Shown: positions 27,281 through 35,994 of the stretch, in pieces
How positions within the stretch are numbered: the first letter of the stretch is position 1
How the letters are laid out: each line of letters begins with the position of its first letter
DNA from: an uncultured Rhodopila sp.
Lineage (GTDB): Bacteria; Pseudomonadota; Alphaproteobacteria; Acetobacterales; Acetobacteraceae
Direction: 5' to 3'
Assembly: GCF_903944925.1 (NCBI RefSeq)
Contig: NZ_CAJATU010000167.1
Location: 1 to 64,000 of the forward strand
DNA length: 64,000 bases
Translations under genes and position numbers: made by a program
The notes under the pieces: model-generated
The model's input: only the letters and a program-made list of their open reading frames with translations
The model's database searches: none
What the model was told of the DNA's origin: nothing

Positions 27281-28222
27281 ATGGTCCGCTACTTGCCGCT
27301 TACCGCGCTGCGCGCCTTTGAAGCTGTGACGCGCACCGGCTCGTTTCGGGCCGCCGCCGCGGATCTGAGCCTGACGCCGAGTGCGGTCAGCCACGCTATC
27401 CGCGGGTTGGAGCGCACGCTGGGCACGGCGCTGTTCGTGCGCGACGGGCGCTCGATCCGGCTGACCGGGGAGGGCGAAACCCTGATGCATCATGTCGAGC
27501 GCGGCTTCGGCGAACTGCAACTCGGTATCGGCAACATCTCGGCGCGCGGGCCGCGGTTGTTGCGCCTGCATTGTGCACCGAGCTTCGCTGCGCAGTGGCT
27601 GGTGCCGCGCCTGCGCAAGCTTCTGGTCGAGACCGATCGGCTGGAGGTGCGGATCGTCGCGGATACCGGCTACACCCGCTTCGTCGATGACGAATTCGAT
27701 GCGGACATCGTGTACGGCGCCTCGCCGTCGTATCTTTATGGCACCTCGGGACAACAGGGCGTGGTGGTATTGCCGCTTGGGGAGGAAGTGATGACCCCGC
27801 TCTGTGCGCCGGAACTCGCGGTGCGCATCCAGACCGCGCAAAGTCTGCTGAATGAGACGCTGATTGTCAGCGAGATGAAGAAGGTGCGTTGGCCGGCCTG
27901 GTTCACGGCGAACGGCCTGGTCGCGCCTGAGCCGCACGGCCCCCGGTTCGACCGCAGTTTTCTGTCATTGAGCGCGGCGGCGGACGGACTTGGTGTCGCA
28001 CTGGAGTCGCTGCTGCTGGCTGAGCGCGAACTGGCATCGGGACGGCTCGTGCGGCCGTTGCAGGGGATATGCGCGGATATCACCTATACCGGCCACTGGC
28101 TCGTGTTCCCGCGGGCGAAGCGATACTCGAAGTCGATCATTGTCTTCGTCGATTGGCTGGCGAAAGAACTCAAGATGAATATTGATTATGCCCAGCTCGA
28201 TGTCGGGGGCGGCGCCCAATAA
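27281..28222 (+). CDS. LysR-family transcriptional regulator (GcvA-like)
   Basis: A 313-residue regulator with an N-terminal winged helix-turn-helix (LTALRAFEAVTRTGSFRAAA, then LSLTPSAVSHAIRGLE) and a C-terminal periplasmic-binding-fold effector domain from about residue 90. The sequence PLTALRAFEAV with SAVSHAI is typical of the GcvA/AmpR branch. The ATG at 27281 is chosen because the HTH begins directly after it; upstream in-frame codons lie over the operon leader. It is divergent from the seven-gene operon, so it most likely senses the substrate or an intermediate of that pathway. Confidence 0.9.
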   Translation: MVRYLPLTALRAFEAVTRTGSFRAAAADLSLTPSAVSHAIRGLERTLGTALFVRDGRSIRLTGEGETLMHHVERGFGELQLGIGNISARGPRLLRLHCAPSFAAQWLVPRLRKLLVETDRLEVRIVADTGYTRFVDDEFDADIVYGASPSYLYGTSGQQGVVVLPLGEEVMTPLCAPELAVRIQTAQSLLNETLIVSEMKKVRWPAWFTANGLVAPEPHGPRFDRSFLSLSAAADGLGVALESLLLAERELASGRLVRPLQGICADITYTGHWLVFPRAKRYSKSIIVFVDWLAKELKMNIDYAQLDVGGGAQ

Positions 28223-28525
28223 GAGTGGCATCGGCCTGTCATCCCGTCTGTGATTCGGCTTCCGCTTTATGCGCAGAGGGCGTTGAGAAAGATTGAGATC
28301 GCAGAGAAAAATTCGCGCGCTTTCCACCGTGCCTGAAATCGTCGATGCTCGCGCTGATTGACAACAGTGCAACGGCGACGCCGAAAAGCTTCTCTGCGAT
28401 CTTAAAATCTCAGCGGTCACTGCGCAAAAATCCGGCGGATCAACCAGCGCCTGCAATACCCTGCGACCCCGTTCCCGGGTCGCAGGCAATTTTAACGCCT
28501 ATGGGATGCCGATCCCCGGCCGCGC
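28223..28525. other. Gene-free stretch with a long-spaced inverted repeat
   Basis: No coding frame here is credible. A perfect 13-base inverted repeat AGATCGCAGAGAA occurs at 28296-28308 and in reverse at 28390-28402, separated by 81 bp. A terminator-like hairpin follows at 28460-28486. The interval could hold a structured transcript or the remains of a small mobile element. Confidence 0.35.
28460..28493 (+). terminator. Probable intrinsic terminator after the LysR gene
   Basis: Arms 28460-28469 and 28477-28486 (CCTGCGACCC and its complement) form a perfect 10-bp stem with a seven-base loop. On the plus strand this is followed by CAATTTT. The convergent MFS gene ends at 28526, so the hairpin may serve both directions, though only the plus strand has the U-run. 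Confidence 0.6.
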
Positions 28526-29914
28526 CTACGTCGCCGCCAGCCGGCTGAAACTGACGCAGGACGCCACCACCGCCATCCCGGCCGCGACCGACAGCGCCAC
28601 CGTCGGCCCGTGGCCCCCGGGAAACGCGGTAAACACCAGCGCTACCAGCGCCGCCCCCATCGACTGCCCCAACAGCCGAGCCGTCGCCTGCATGCCGCTC
28701 GCCCCGCCGGTCCGCGCGGCGGGCGCCGACATGATGATCGCGCGGTTGTTGGGCGTATTGAAAAACCCGAACCCCAGTCCGCACAAGGTCATCCGCCAGA
28801 CGATATCCAGCGTCGCCGGATGCTCCGGCAGCAGGCTCATGCCCGCCAGCCCGGCCGCCATCACCGCCATGCCGCAGCCGCCCAGCAGCCCGGCCGGATA
28901 CTTGTCCGCCAGGCGCCCGGCGAACGGCGCGACCACCGCCACCACCAGCGGCTGCGGCGTCATCATCAGCCCGGTCATGACCTGATCCATTCCCAGTCCG
29001 TGCTGGAACAGGAACGGTGTAGAAACAAGACTGATCGACTGGGCGATGAACGAGCTGACCGAACTGGCGACCGACAGGGCGAACAGCGGTATCCGGAACA
29101 AATCCACCGGCAGCATCGGCGCGGTCAGGCCGAGCTGCCGCACCACCAGCACGAACCCGGTCAGCGTTGCGACAACCAGTTCTACAGCGACATGAACCCA
29201 CGACTCGCCGTGCCCTAGCTCGGACACGCCGAACAGCAGCGTGCCGAAGGAAACCGCTTGCAGTGCCGCGCTGGTCAGGTCGAAATGCACCCCCGACAGC
29301 GGTGTATCCGGCAGCGCCCGCAGCGCGATGAACGCCCCCAGCAGCCCCAGCGGCACGTTCACCGCGAACAGCCACGGCCACGGCGCCACCGACAGGATAC
29401 CGGCCGCCACCGTCGGCCCCAGCGCCGATGCGATCGAACCCACCGTCGCGTTCAGCCCCACCCCCCGGCCGATCCAGCGGCGCGGATAGATGAAGCGTAT
29501 CAAGGCACTGTTGACGCTCATGATGCCCGCCGCGCCGAGGCCCTGGAGCATCCGCGCCAGGATCAGCGTGGTCAGCGACGACGACATCGCGCAGGCCAAG
29601 GAGGCGACGGTGAACAGCGCCAGGCCCGCCTGGTAGATACGCTTGTAGCCATAGATCTCGCCGAGCGACGACAGCGGCAGCAGCGAAATCGTTACTGCAA
29701 GCTGATAAGCGTTCACCACCCAGATCGAATTGGCCGGCGAGGTATGCACCTCCCCGGCGATCGTCGGCAGCGCGACATTGGCGATGCCGCCGTCCAGCAC
29801 CGCCAGGGTCAGCCCCAGCGCGATGGTCAGGATCGCCCATACCCGCTGCGGCATCGGCACGCCGTCGGTGACGGGCGCCAGCGCCGGATTGCCGGGAAGG
29901 ACGATGTCCGGCAT
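28526..29914 (-). CDS. MFS multidrug efflux transporter (DHA2, 14-helix family)
   Basis: A 462-residue inner-membrane drug:proton antiporter of the EmrB/QacA type. The first helix carries LDGGIANVALPTIA, matching the DHA2 motif (LDxTIVNVALP) with the usual Thr-Ile-Val replaced by Gly-Gly-Ile-Ala. The loop 2-3 motif is SLGEIYGYKRIYQAGL, and motif C appears as GPTVAAGILSVAPWPWLFAVN. Its ATG overlaps the stop of the glycosyltransferase gene by one base, with GGAGG just upstream. No periplasmic adaptor gene is adjacent. Confidence 0.85.
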   Translation of the reverse strand: MPDIVLPGNPALAPVTDGVPMPQRVWAILTIALGLTLAVLDGGIANVALPTIAGEVHTSPANSIWVVNAYQLAVTISLLPLSSLGEIYGYKRIYQAGLALFTVASLACAMSSSLTTLILARMLQGLGAAGIMSVNSALIRFIYPRRWIGRGVGLNATVGSIASALGPTVAAGILSVAPWPWLFAVNVPLGLLGAFIALRALPDTPLSGVHFDLTSAALQAVSFGTLLFGVSELGHGESWVHVAVELVVATLTGFVLVVRQLGLTAPMLPVDLFRIPLFALSVASSVSSFIAQSISLVSTPFLFQHGLGMDQVMTGLMMTPQPLVVAVVAPFAGRLADKYPAGLLGGCGMAVMAAGLAGMSLLPEHPATLDIVWRMTLCGLGFGFFNTPNNRAIIMSAPAARTGGASGMQATARLLGQSMGAALVALVFTAFPGGHGPTVALSVAAGMAVVASCVSFSRLAAT

Positions 29915-30837
29915 CAGGCCTCCACCGGTTCCGGCAGGGTCTCCAGCACCGTCTCCACCGTCAGGTCAGCCAGGTCCGGGCGCCGCAGCTCTCGCGTCCA
30001 GCGTCCCACCGGTGCGCAGTGGGACGGATCGGAATCCCGCGAAAACAGGGTGATCGAGGGGCACCCGGCGGTGGCGATCAGATGCATCGGCCCGGTGTCG
30101 TTGCCGATGGCAAAGCGTGCCGCGCGCGCCAGTTCGGCCACGTCGCCGAACCCGGTCCGCCCGATCAGGTCGATCGCGCCGGGAATCTCCGCCGCGAGGC
30201 CGGCCTCCGCCTTTGCCCCCAGGATGACAGGCGCGATCCCCCGCTGCGCCAGCCGCTGGGCCAGCATCCGGTAACGGTCGGTTGGCCAGCGCTTGACCAG
30301 GCGGTCGGGGGAACTTCCCGGCACCAGCAGCGCGAAATCGCGCGGCAGCCCGAACCGCGCAATATCGCCCCGCATCCAGGACAAATCGGCTGGTGGAAAT
30401 GCCGTGATGCCGGCCTGCCGCAACTGTCCCTGCTGGCGCACCGCGTCATGCAGGATGTTGCGCCGCGGGTCCCGGTCCGGCAGGGAGCAGCCGAACGCGA
30501 TGCCCGACCACTCGGGCCGGCGCTTGGCCGGGAACAGCGCAAAATACCAGGATGACCGCTTCGAGGTCTGCAGGTCGTAGACCCGATCGAACTCGCCCTT
30601 TGCCAGCGTGCGCCCGAGGCGCCGTGCCGCCGCGAGGTCCCACCAGGCGGGATGCGGATCGACCAGCACCTCGTCGAAATACGGGAAGCTGCGCAGCCAG
30701 TCGGCGTAGGCGGCGCCGGTCAGCACGCTGATCCGCGCCCCCGCATGGTGCTCGCGGATGGCGCGAAACGCGGCCATCGAGAGGACGATGTTGCCGAACG
30801 CCCCCAGCTTGACGATCAGGATGTTCCGCCGAACCAT
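29914..30837 (-). CDS. Glycosyltransferase family 9 (heptosyltransferase-like)
   Basis: A 307-residue GT-B protein of the ADP-heptose:LPS heptosyltransferase family. It begins ILIVKLGAFGNIVLSMAAFRAIREHH, the standard GT9 opening. The nucleotide-sugar-binding half has LLVPGSSPDRLVKRWP, IDLIGRTGFGDVAELARAARFAIGNDTGPMHLIATAG and a C-terminal LFS. It probably adds a sugar to LPS core or another surface glycan on the cytoplasmic face. GGAG precedes the ATG at 30837. It is followed by the MFS pump with a one-base overlap and lies in a surface-polysaccharide neighbourhood. Confidence 0.88.
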   Translation of the reverse strand: MVRRNILIVKLGAFGNIVLSMAAFRAIREHHAGARISVLTGAAYADWLRSFPYFDEVLVDPHPAWWDLAAARRLGRTLAKGEFDRVYDLQTSKRSSWYFALFPAKRRPEWSGIAFGCSLPDRDPRRNILHDAVRQQGQLRQAGITAFPPADLSWMRGDIARFGLPRDFALLVPGSSPDRLVKRWPTDRYRMLAQRLAQRGIAPVILGAKAEAGLAAEIPGAIDLIGRTGFGDVAELARAARFAIGNDTGPMHLIATAGCPSITLFSRDSDPSHCAPVGRWTRELRRPDLADLTVETVLETLPEPVEA

Positions 30838-30937
30838 GAATCTCCGTATCAGCGTGAGGCCGGGCGGGCAACGGGGCCGCGCGGGGCCACGACACGGGGC
30901 AAGGTCAGGCGCGGCAACGACGCGATGACCGAGCCGC

Positions 30938-31696
30938 TCACCCCGGCCGGGTCGCCACGTACAGCCACTCCATCGGCAGCAGGCTGAACCGCACCTCCTG
31001 GTCCTGCGGCAACCGGAAAGTCTCCGTCCGGAACCCCGCCTCCCCGAGCCGTTGGGCGAAGTCCAAACCGTAGTAGCGGCGGTGATCGGGGGCGTTGAAA
31101 TGCGCCGCCCGCGCGACCGGATCGGTTATCGCGGGGTTTTCATACGTCTCCTGCCTTGTCGGGTTTATCGGCGCGGTCAGCAGCGCGATCCCGCCCGGCT
31201 TCAGCACCCGGAACAGCTCCCGCATCGCCAGCCGATCGGCGTCGATGTGCTCGAGGACGTGGTTGGCTATGACGACGTCGTAAGTCTCGGATGCCATCGG
31301 CAGCCTGGTGATATCGACTTGGTGCGTGACCCCGCGCTGGAGCAAATCAGCCGTCTCATACCCCGGATTGCCCCGCAACGCGCGGCGCAGCGCTTTTTCC
31401 GGCGCGAAGTGCAGGATACGCTTGCCAGCCAGCCGGTTTCCGCCGCCTTCGGTCACCCACAGCCACAACAGGCGATGCCGTTCGCGGCTGCCGCATTGGG
31501 CGCAACGCGCATCCCACCGGGGCGGGTGCCCGACGCCGATCATGATGCCGATATGGCCGCAGATGGGGCATTCGCGCGGGAGTTTGCCGTCGGCGAACTG
31601 CGCACGGTCATGCAGCCAAGCCGTGGCGATGCGGCGCCGGACGGTCCACCCGGTCCCACGCTTCCGATCACCGCGCGCGGTTTCCGGTGAAATCAC
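30938..31696 (-). CDS. Class I SAM-dependent methyltransferase with an N-terminal zinc ribbon
   Basis: A 252-residue protein. A four-cysteine zinc ribbon (CPICG and CAQCGSRERHR) precedes a Rossmann methyltransferase domain with the degenerate SAM motif ILHFAPEKAL, then VDITRLPMASETYDVVIANHVLEHI and VLKPGGIALLT. Proteins with this layout occur in cell-surface glycan clusters, so it may methylate a sugar. The start is uncertain: the GTG at 31696 has GGAAGG at a good distance, whereas the longest frame begins with TTG at 31780. It follows the O-antigen-ligase-like gene in the same direction. Confidence 0.75.
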   Translation of the reverse strand: MISPETARGDRKRGTGWTVRRRIATAWLHDRAQFADGKLPRECPICGHIGIMIGVGHPPRWDARCAQCGSRERHRLLWLWVTEGGGNRLAGKRILHFAPEKALRRALRGNPGYETADLLQRGVTHQVDITRLPMASETYDVVIANHVLEHIDADRLAMRELFRVLKPGGIALLTAPINPTRQETYENPAITDPVARAAHFNAPDHRRYYGLDFAQRLGEAGFRTETFRLPQDQEVRFSLLPMEWLYVATRPG

Positions 31697-31783
31697 TTGC
31701 CGCCCGCCTTCCACCGTCACTCCTGCCGATACCGCGTCCCGACCAGCGGTCAACCTAGGCCCAACCGAAACGACGCGCAATAT

Positions 31784-33064
31784 TCACCCGGTGACGGTCG
31801 CGCGACGCGCCTCGGCGAGGCCCCAGCCGACGATCAGGAAGAACCATCCGGCATTCGGCACCGTGAACAGCGATGTCGTGGAGGCTATCGGCCACATCGC
31901 CACGAACACGATGACCAGCAGCGCCGCCTGGCGGTCGTTCGTCAGATAGCCCGCTCCGCCGCGGATATAGCGCAGCCAGGTCACCACCAGAGCGCCGAAC
32001 AGCAGCGTCCCCGGCAGCCCGCAACTCGTCGCGACCTGCAGCCAGTAGTTATGCGGGTGGATCGTGCAGCCCTCGGCATTCGCGGGATCGGCAACGGGCA
32101 GCCAGGATACGCCGTTAAGGTAGTCCGGCTGCATGCAGAAGTTGCGATACCCGTCCCAGCCCAGGCCGAACCAGGGATGCGCCTGGATCATCGTCACCGC
32201 CCGGCCGAAGATCAGGCCATAGGGCGACGCCCAGAAATGCTCCATCTGGTAGGTGAAGAAGACCACCAGCTTGACCGATGTCGGCGGCGAAACAACCGGC
32301 AGCAGCGCCAGCAGGCCGATGCCGGCGCCGATGGTCAGCAGCACCGGCACGCGAACCTGGCGAAACAGCAGGCCGCTGACGCACAGGCCGAGCGTCATCA
32401 GCACGGCCGGCATCCGCTGGCCAATCAGGATCATCGTCAATGCCGCGAACACCAGCACTGCCACGCCGCACAGCCGGCCCAGCCGATCGGCTCGCCTCAG
32501 CAAAATGAAGCAGAGGGGCAGGAATGCCGGAAAGAACAGCCACAGAAACGTCGGCCCGGCGACCGGCCCGCGGAACGGTCCGGTCAAGGCGCCATCGATC
32601 CAACGTGGATAGCCGAAGACGTTCAGGCCCAGGATGTATTGCTGCCAACACTGCAGCAGGATCCATAGTGCGGTCGCCAGGATGACATACCACAGCCATT
32701 GGCGAGTCCGGGGGTTCTGCAGCACCCAACTCTCCAGAGCCGGCACCAGCAGGAAGAACCGGATCGAGGCCAGCGCCTGCTCCATTGGCTGCACGCTTCC
32801 CGCCAGCAGCGTGCAGAACAGCATCCAGCCCCAGAACAGCAGCGCCAGCCGGGTCCACGGCGTGCGCAGCCAGGTCCAGTCCCGGCACGCCACGCGGTTG
32901 GCGAGGAACAGCACGACGATCACGCACAGCACCGCGTCGCCGATGGCGCGGGCATAGAGCAGCGCGAGGGGCAGCAGCAGCGTGGCACAGGTTGCCGCCG
33001 CCGCGAGCCATGCCGGTTCGCCCATCGGCGCCAGGGAGGTACGATCTCGTGTCGAAGCCGGCAT
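31784..33064 (-). CDS. O-antigen ligase/polymerase family membrane protein
   Basis: A 426-residue polytopic protein with about ten to twelve hydrophobic segments and a large periplasmic loop. In that loop lies AEGCTIHPHNYWLQVATSCGLPG, the HPHNxxLQ-x-x-x-E/C-G signature of the Wzy_C (WaaL/Wzy) superfamily. Such proteins join O-antigen to lipid A-core or polymerise O-units in the periplasm; sequence alone does not tell these roles apart. GGAG lies about ten bases before the ATG at 33064. The methyltransferase and GT9 genes downstream fit a surface-glycan unit. Confidence 0.85.
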   Translation of the reverse strand: MPASTRDRTSLAPMGEPAWLAAAATCATLLLPLALLYARAIGDAVLCVIVVLFLANRVACRDWTWLRTPWTRLALLFWGWMLFCTLLAGSVQPMEQALASIRFFLLVPALESWVLQNPRTRQWLWYVILATALWILLQCWQQYILGLNVFGYPRWIDGALTGPFRGPVAGPTFLWLFFPAFLPLCFILLRRADRLGRLCGVAVLVFAALTMILIGQRMPAVLMTLGLCVSGLLFRQVRVPVLLTIGAGIGLLALLPVVSPPTSVKLVVFFTYQMEHFWASPYGLIFGRAVTMIQAHPWFGLGWDGYRNFCMQPDYLNGVSWLPVADPANAEGCTIHPHNYWLQVATSCGLPGTLLFGALVVTWLRYIRGGAGYLTNDRQAALLVIVFVAMWPIASTTSLFTVPNAGWFFLIVGWGLAEARRATVTG

Positions 33065-33402
33065 CGGGTGGCAATCTCCAGGTATCTTGGCCCCGGCCGG
33101 ACGACAGGCGCTGACCGCGGCGGGCGGGGTGATAAACCGCCTTCGCGGCGTTCACCAGCGGTGGGGGGGCGTGCCGGCCGGTCACGACCGATCCCACCGG
33201 CTAACGGCCTGCGGCCTGCGGAATGACGGCTTCTGCCTCACCGTCATGGTCGGGCCTGTCCCGGCCAGCTATGCCTCGACGATGGTGCGAAGATGGCCGG
33301 GACGAGCCCGGCCATGACGAGGGGCGCAGGCGGTCCGACGCGGCCGGACGCGCCCGGCGACGGTGTGGCGGTGGTTGGGCGCTCATCCCGCCAGCTAAGG
33401 GG
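33065..33402. other. Gene-free stretch holding a palindromic repeat pair
   Basis: No credible coding frame was found in either strand. The centre is taken up by the repeat pair at 33242-33319. The rest is GC-rich and carries the 5' leader of the minus-strand ligase-like gene. Confidence 0.45.
33242..33319. repeat. Intergenic palindromic repeat, paired copy
   Basis: Arms 33242-33267 and 33294-33319 are 26-base inverted repeats with about three mismatches. Each arm is itself a hairpin (CGGGCCTGTCCCGG-like core). The spacer contains GATGGTGCGAAGATGGCC, and its GGTGCGAAGATGGCC part recurs exactly in the copy at 44192-44281. This defines a subfamily distinct from the 61396-61484 copy. Confidence 0.7.
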
Positions 33403-35994
33403 CTAAACCTGCCCCAACGCGCGGCTGAGCAGCATCTCCTGCAGGCGGTTTTCCACATCGGTGATCTGGAATGGCTTCTTCAGGACAAAAACATCTGCGA
33501 GGTCTTCCGGCAGATCCGCTGCGCTGCCGTATCCGGTGCTGAAAGAGAACGGGATCCCGCGTTTGCGCAGCTCCCGGGCAACGTCCCAGGACATCTCGCC
33601 GTCGAGGTTGATGTCCAGCAGCGCCGCGTCGATCCGTTCGCTGGCCGCCAGCGCCAGCGCCGCCGGCACGCGCGCGGCCGGACCGACAACCTCCCAGTTC
33701 TGGTCTTCGAGAACCTGTTCGAGAAGGATGGAGATCAGATAAGCGTCCTCGACGATCAATATCCGCGGCCGGCGCGACTTCGAAACGTCCGGCGATACGT
33801 CCAGGGCGGCGACCAGCGGCGCTTGCGGAACAGCGCCGACGACCGATACCGCGGGCAGAACGATATCGCAGCGGACCCCGCTATCCGGGAAATGAATCGC
33901 CGAACGGCCGCCGGTTTCCATCGCCAGCGCCTGTTCGATCAGCCGCGAGCCGAACCCGCGCTGCTGCGGCGCGGTCACCGCCGGTCCGCCGGATTCGGCC
34001 CACACCAACTCGACCTCGCCGTTTTCCGCCACCTGCCAATCCAGGCTGACCCGGCCGTTCGCCGTCGACAAGGCGCCATACTTTGCGGCGTTGGTGGCGA
34101 GTTCATGGATCGCCAGCGACAGCGCCATCGCCGATTTCGGCGTCAGCACCAGGCTCGGCCCGGTCAGCGTGACCGGGCCATCCTCCTGCCCGTACTGGTC
34201 GAGTTCCTCACGCAGCAGCGCCTCGATCTCGACGCCGTTCCAATGACTGCGAGTCAGCAGGCTGTGCGACTGCGCCATCGAGCGAATACGCTGCTCCAGC
34301 CCCTTCACGAAGCCCCCCATCGACGTCGCCGATCGGCTGGTCTGCACGACCAGGGACTGGATGACGCCAAGCGTGTTCTTCACCCGGTGGTCGAGCTCGG
34401 CGATCAGCAGCCGTTCGTGCGCGCGCACACGCTGCCGCTCGGCCGCCGCGGCCTCGATACGCCGCAGCACGACTTCCAGCAGCGCGACGCGCAGATCCAG
34501 CGCCGCCTCACGCTCGGATGCCGTCCAGGGCGCCGATTGGCCGCGCACCGTCTGTTTCCAGGCCTCGAACGATGCCCGCGGACCCAGCCGATGGGCGTTT
34601 GGCCCGGGGTTGACAGGCTTGGCGGGGTCGCCGCCCCAGGTGACGGTGTGGATGATCTCCGGCCGGAACCACAGGATGAACCGCCGCGGCTCCCGCGATA
34701 CCAGGATCGCCAGCAGGCCGGATGCCGCTTCGCAGTATGACCGGGCGGGCGGCCACACTTCGCCCAGACGATCTGTGGCGAAAACCGCGTCTTCGCCGCC
34801 CATCGTCCGGCTCAGCCAGTCGATCAAGGCCGCCAGATCTTGCGGCGGAGGGGTGCGGCCGAAACAAACCTGGCCGCCCGGGTCATCGAACAGGCACAGC
34901 CCATCGGCCTGAACATAATCCAGCAGTTCCGCAGACCGTTTGGCGATCCCGGTCGCATAGTCGTCCTCAGCGGCGAGGTGCACCATCATCCGCTGCAGGA
35001 TATCCCGGCTTTTCAGCCGCTCGCCGAACTGCTCGCGGCGTTCCTGTATGTCGAGCTGGAGGGAGAGCATGGAGCCGAACAGCTCGCACACCGCTCGCAG
35101 GTGACGCGGCAGCCGGAGCGGGCTGCCATGATGGCAGGCGATCAGGCCCCACAGCCTGTTGTTCTGAACAATCGAAACCGACATCGACGCATCGACGCCC
35201 ATGTTGCGCAAATACTCGCGGTGTATCGGCGAGACGTCGCGCAGCGTGGCGAAGCTCATGTCGAGCGGCTCGCCGGTCAGCGGGTTTTCCGCCGGAACCA
35301 GCCGCGCAGGCTCATAATCGACCCGGGTGATCAGCCGGAGCGGGGTTTTCACGTACAGCGCCCGGGCCTGCCGCGGGATGTCCGATTCCGGATAGTGCAG
35401 GTCGAGAAAAGCGGTCAGATCCTCCCGCTTGCTTTCGGCGATGACCCGGCCGGACTCATCGTCCAGGAAGCGATACACCATCACCCGGTCGTAGCCGGTG
35501 ATCCGCCGCACCCGTTCCGCCGCGGCCTGGCAGATCGCGGCTATCGACGGCTCTCGATCCAGTCCTTCCAGCATGCCATGCACGGCCAGCAACGGGTCGG
35601 TTGTGAAACGATCGGCCGGACTCGCCGCCTCGAACTCCAGCACCAGCAGCCCGCCGGACCGGTAAACACTCGCATCCACCGGCCGATCGGCGGCGAACCG
35701 CAGGGCGGGGTCGAGCAGGTAGCGCGGCCGGACCAGGCCGGGCTCGGCGGCAAGCGCGTGCAGCAACGCGACCTGGCCGGGGTTGAGCAGGGTGTTTATG
35801 CCGCGGCCGAGCAAGCCGGCGAGCGGCTGGTTCAGCAAAGCTTCGGTGTCTCCGGCGGCCTGGAGCACGGCCAGCGTGTCAGCGTGCAGCACCAGCATCG
35901 CCCCGTGCGGCAGGATCGCGCCGGGAAGATGGATCGGCTCGCGTTCGCAGTTGGTGAGATCGACCCGAAACTGGCTCATGTCAGCGTTCGGCAT
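33403..35994 (-). CDS. bphP: Bacteriophytochrome: PAS-GAF-PHY photosensor, HWE histidine kinase, receiver domain
   Basis: A red/far-red photoreceptor kinase of 863 residues. The biliverdin-binding Cys is residue 16 (TNCEREPIHLPGAILPHG), ahead of the PAS domain. The GAF domain carries PESDIPRQARALY near 202, and PHY follows to about 480. The kinase is HWE type: H-box ELDHRVKNTLGVIQSL near 533, HELATNAAKYGAL near 630 and LVWAE near 660. A C-terminal receiver domain has its phospho-Asp in LLDINLDG near 793. The gene starts inside the end of the heme oxygenase gene (ATG at 35994; another at 35979), so chromophore synthesis and apoprotein are coupled. An attached receiver on an HWE kinase suggests internal phosphotransfer or attenuation. 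Confidence 0.93.
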   Translation of the reverse strand: MPNADMSQFRVDLTNCEREPIHLPGAILPHGAMLVLHADTLAVLQAAGDTEALLNQPLAGLLGRGINTLLNPGQVALLHALAAEPGLVRPRYLLDPALRFAADRPVDASVYRSGGLLVLEFEAASPADRFTTDPLLAVHGMLEGLDREPSIAAICQAAAERVRRITGYDRVMVYRFLDDESGRVIAESKREDLTAFLDLHYPESDIPRQARALYVKTPLRLITRVDYEPARLVPAENPLTGEPLDMSFATLRDVSPIHREYLRNMGVDASMSVSIVQNNRLWGLIACHHGSPLRLPRHLRAVCELFGSMLSLQLDIQERREQFGERLKSRDILQRMMVHLAAEDDYATGIAKRSAELLDYVQADGLCLFDDPGGQVCFGRTPPPQDLAALIDWLSRTMGGEDAVFATDRLGEVWPPARSYCEAASGLLAILVSREPRRFILWFRPEIIHTVTWGGDPAKPVNPGPNAHRLGPRASFEAWKQTVRGQSAPWTASEREAALDLRVALLEVVLRRIEAAAAERQRVRAHERLLIAELDHRVKNTLGVIQSLVVQTSRSATSMGGFVKGLEQRIRSMAQSHSLLTRSHWNGVEIEALLREELDQYGQEDGPVTLTGPSLVLTPKSAMALSLAIHELATNAAKYGALSTANGRVSLDWQVAENGEVELVWAESGGPAVTAPQQRGFGSRLIEQALAMETGGRSAIHFPDSGVRCDIVLPAVSVVGAVPQAPLVAALDVSPDVSKSRRPRILIVEDAYLISILLEQVLEDQNWEVVGPAARVPAALALAASERIDAALLDINLDGEMSWDVARELRKRGIPFSFSTGYGSAADLPEDLADVFVLKKPFQITDVENRLQEMLLSRALGQV

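Noticed and set aside
28345-28548. 67-codon plus-strand frame between lysR and the MFS gene
   Set aside because: It crosses the inverted repeat and the terminator hairpin and has no recognisable product.
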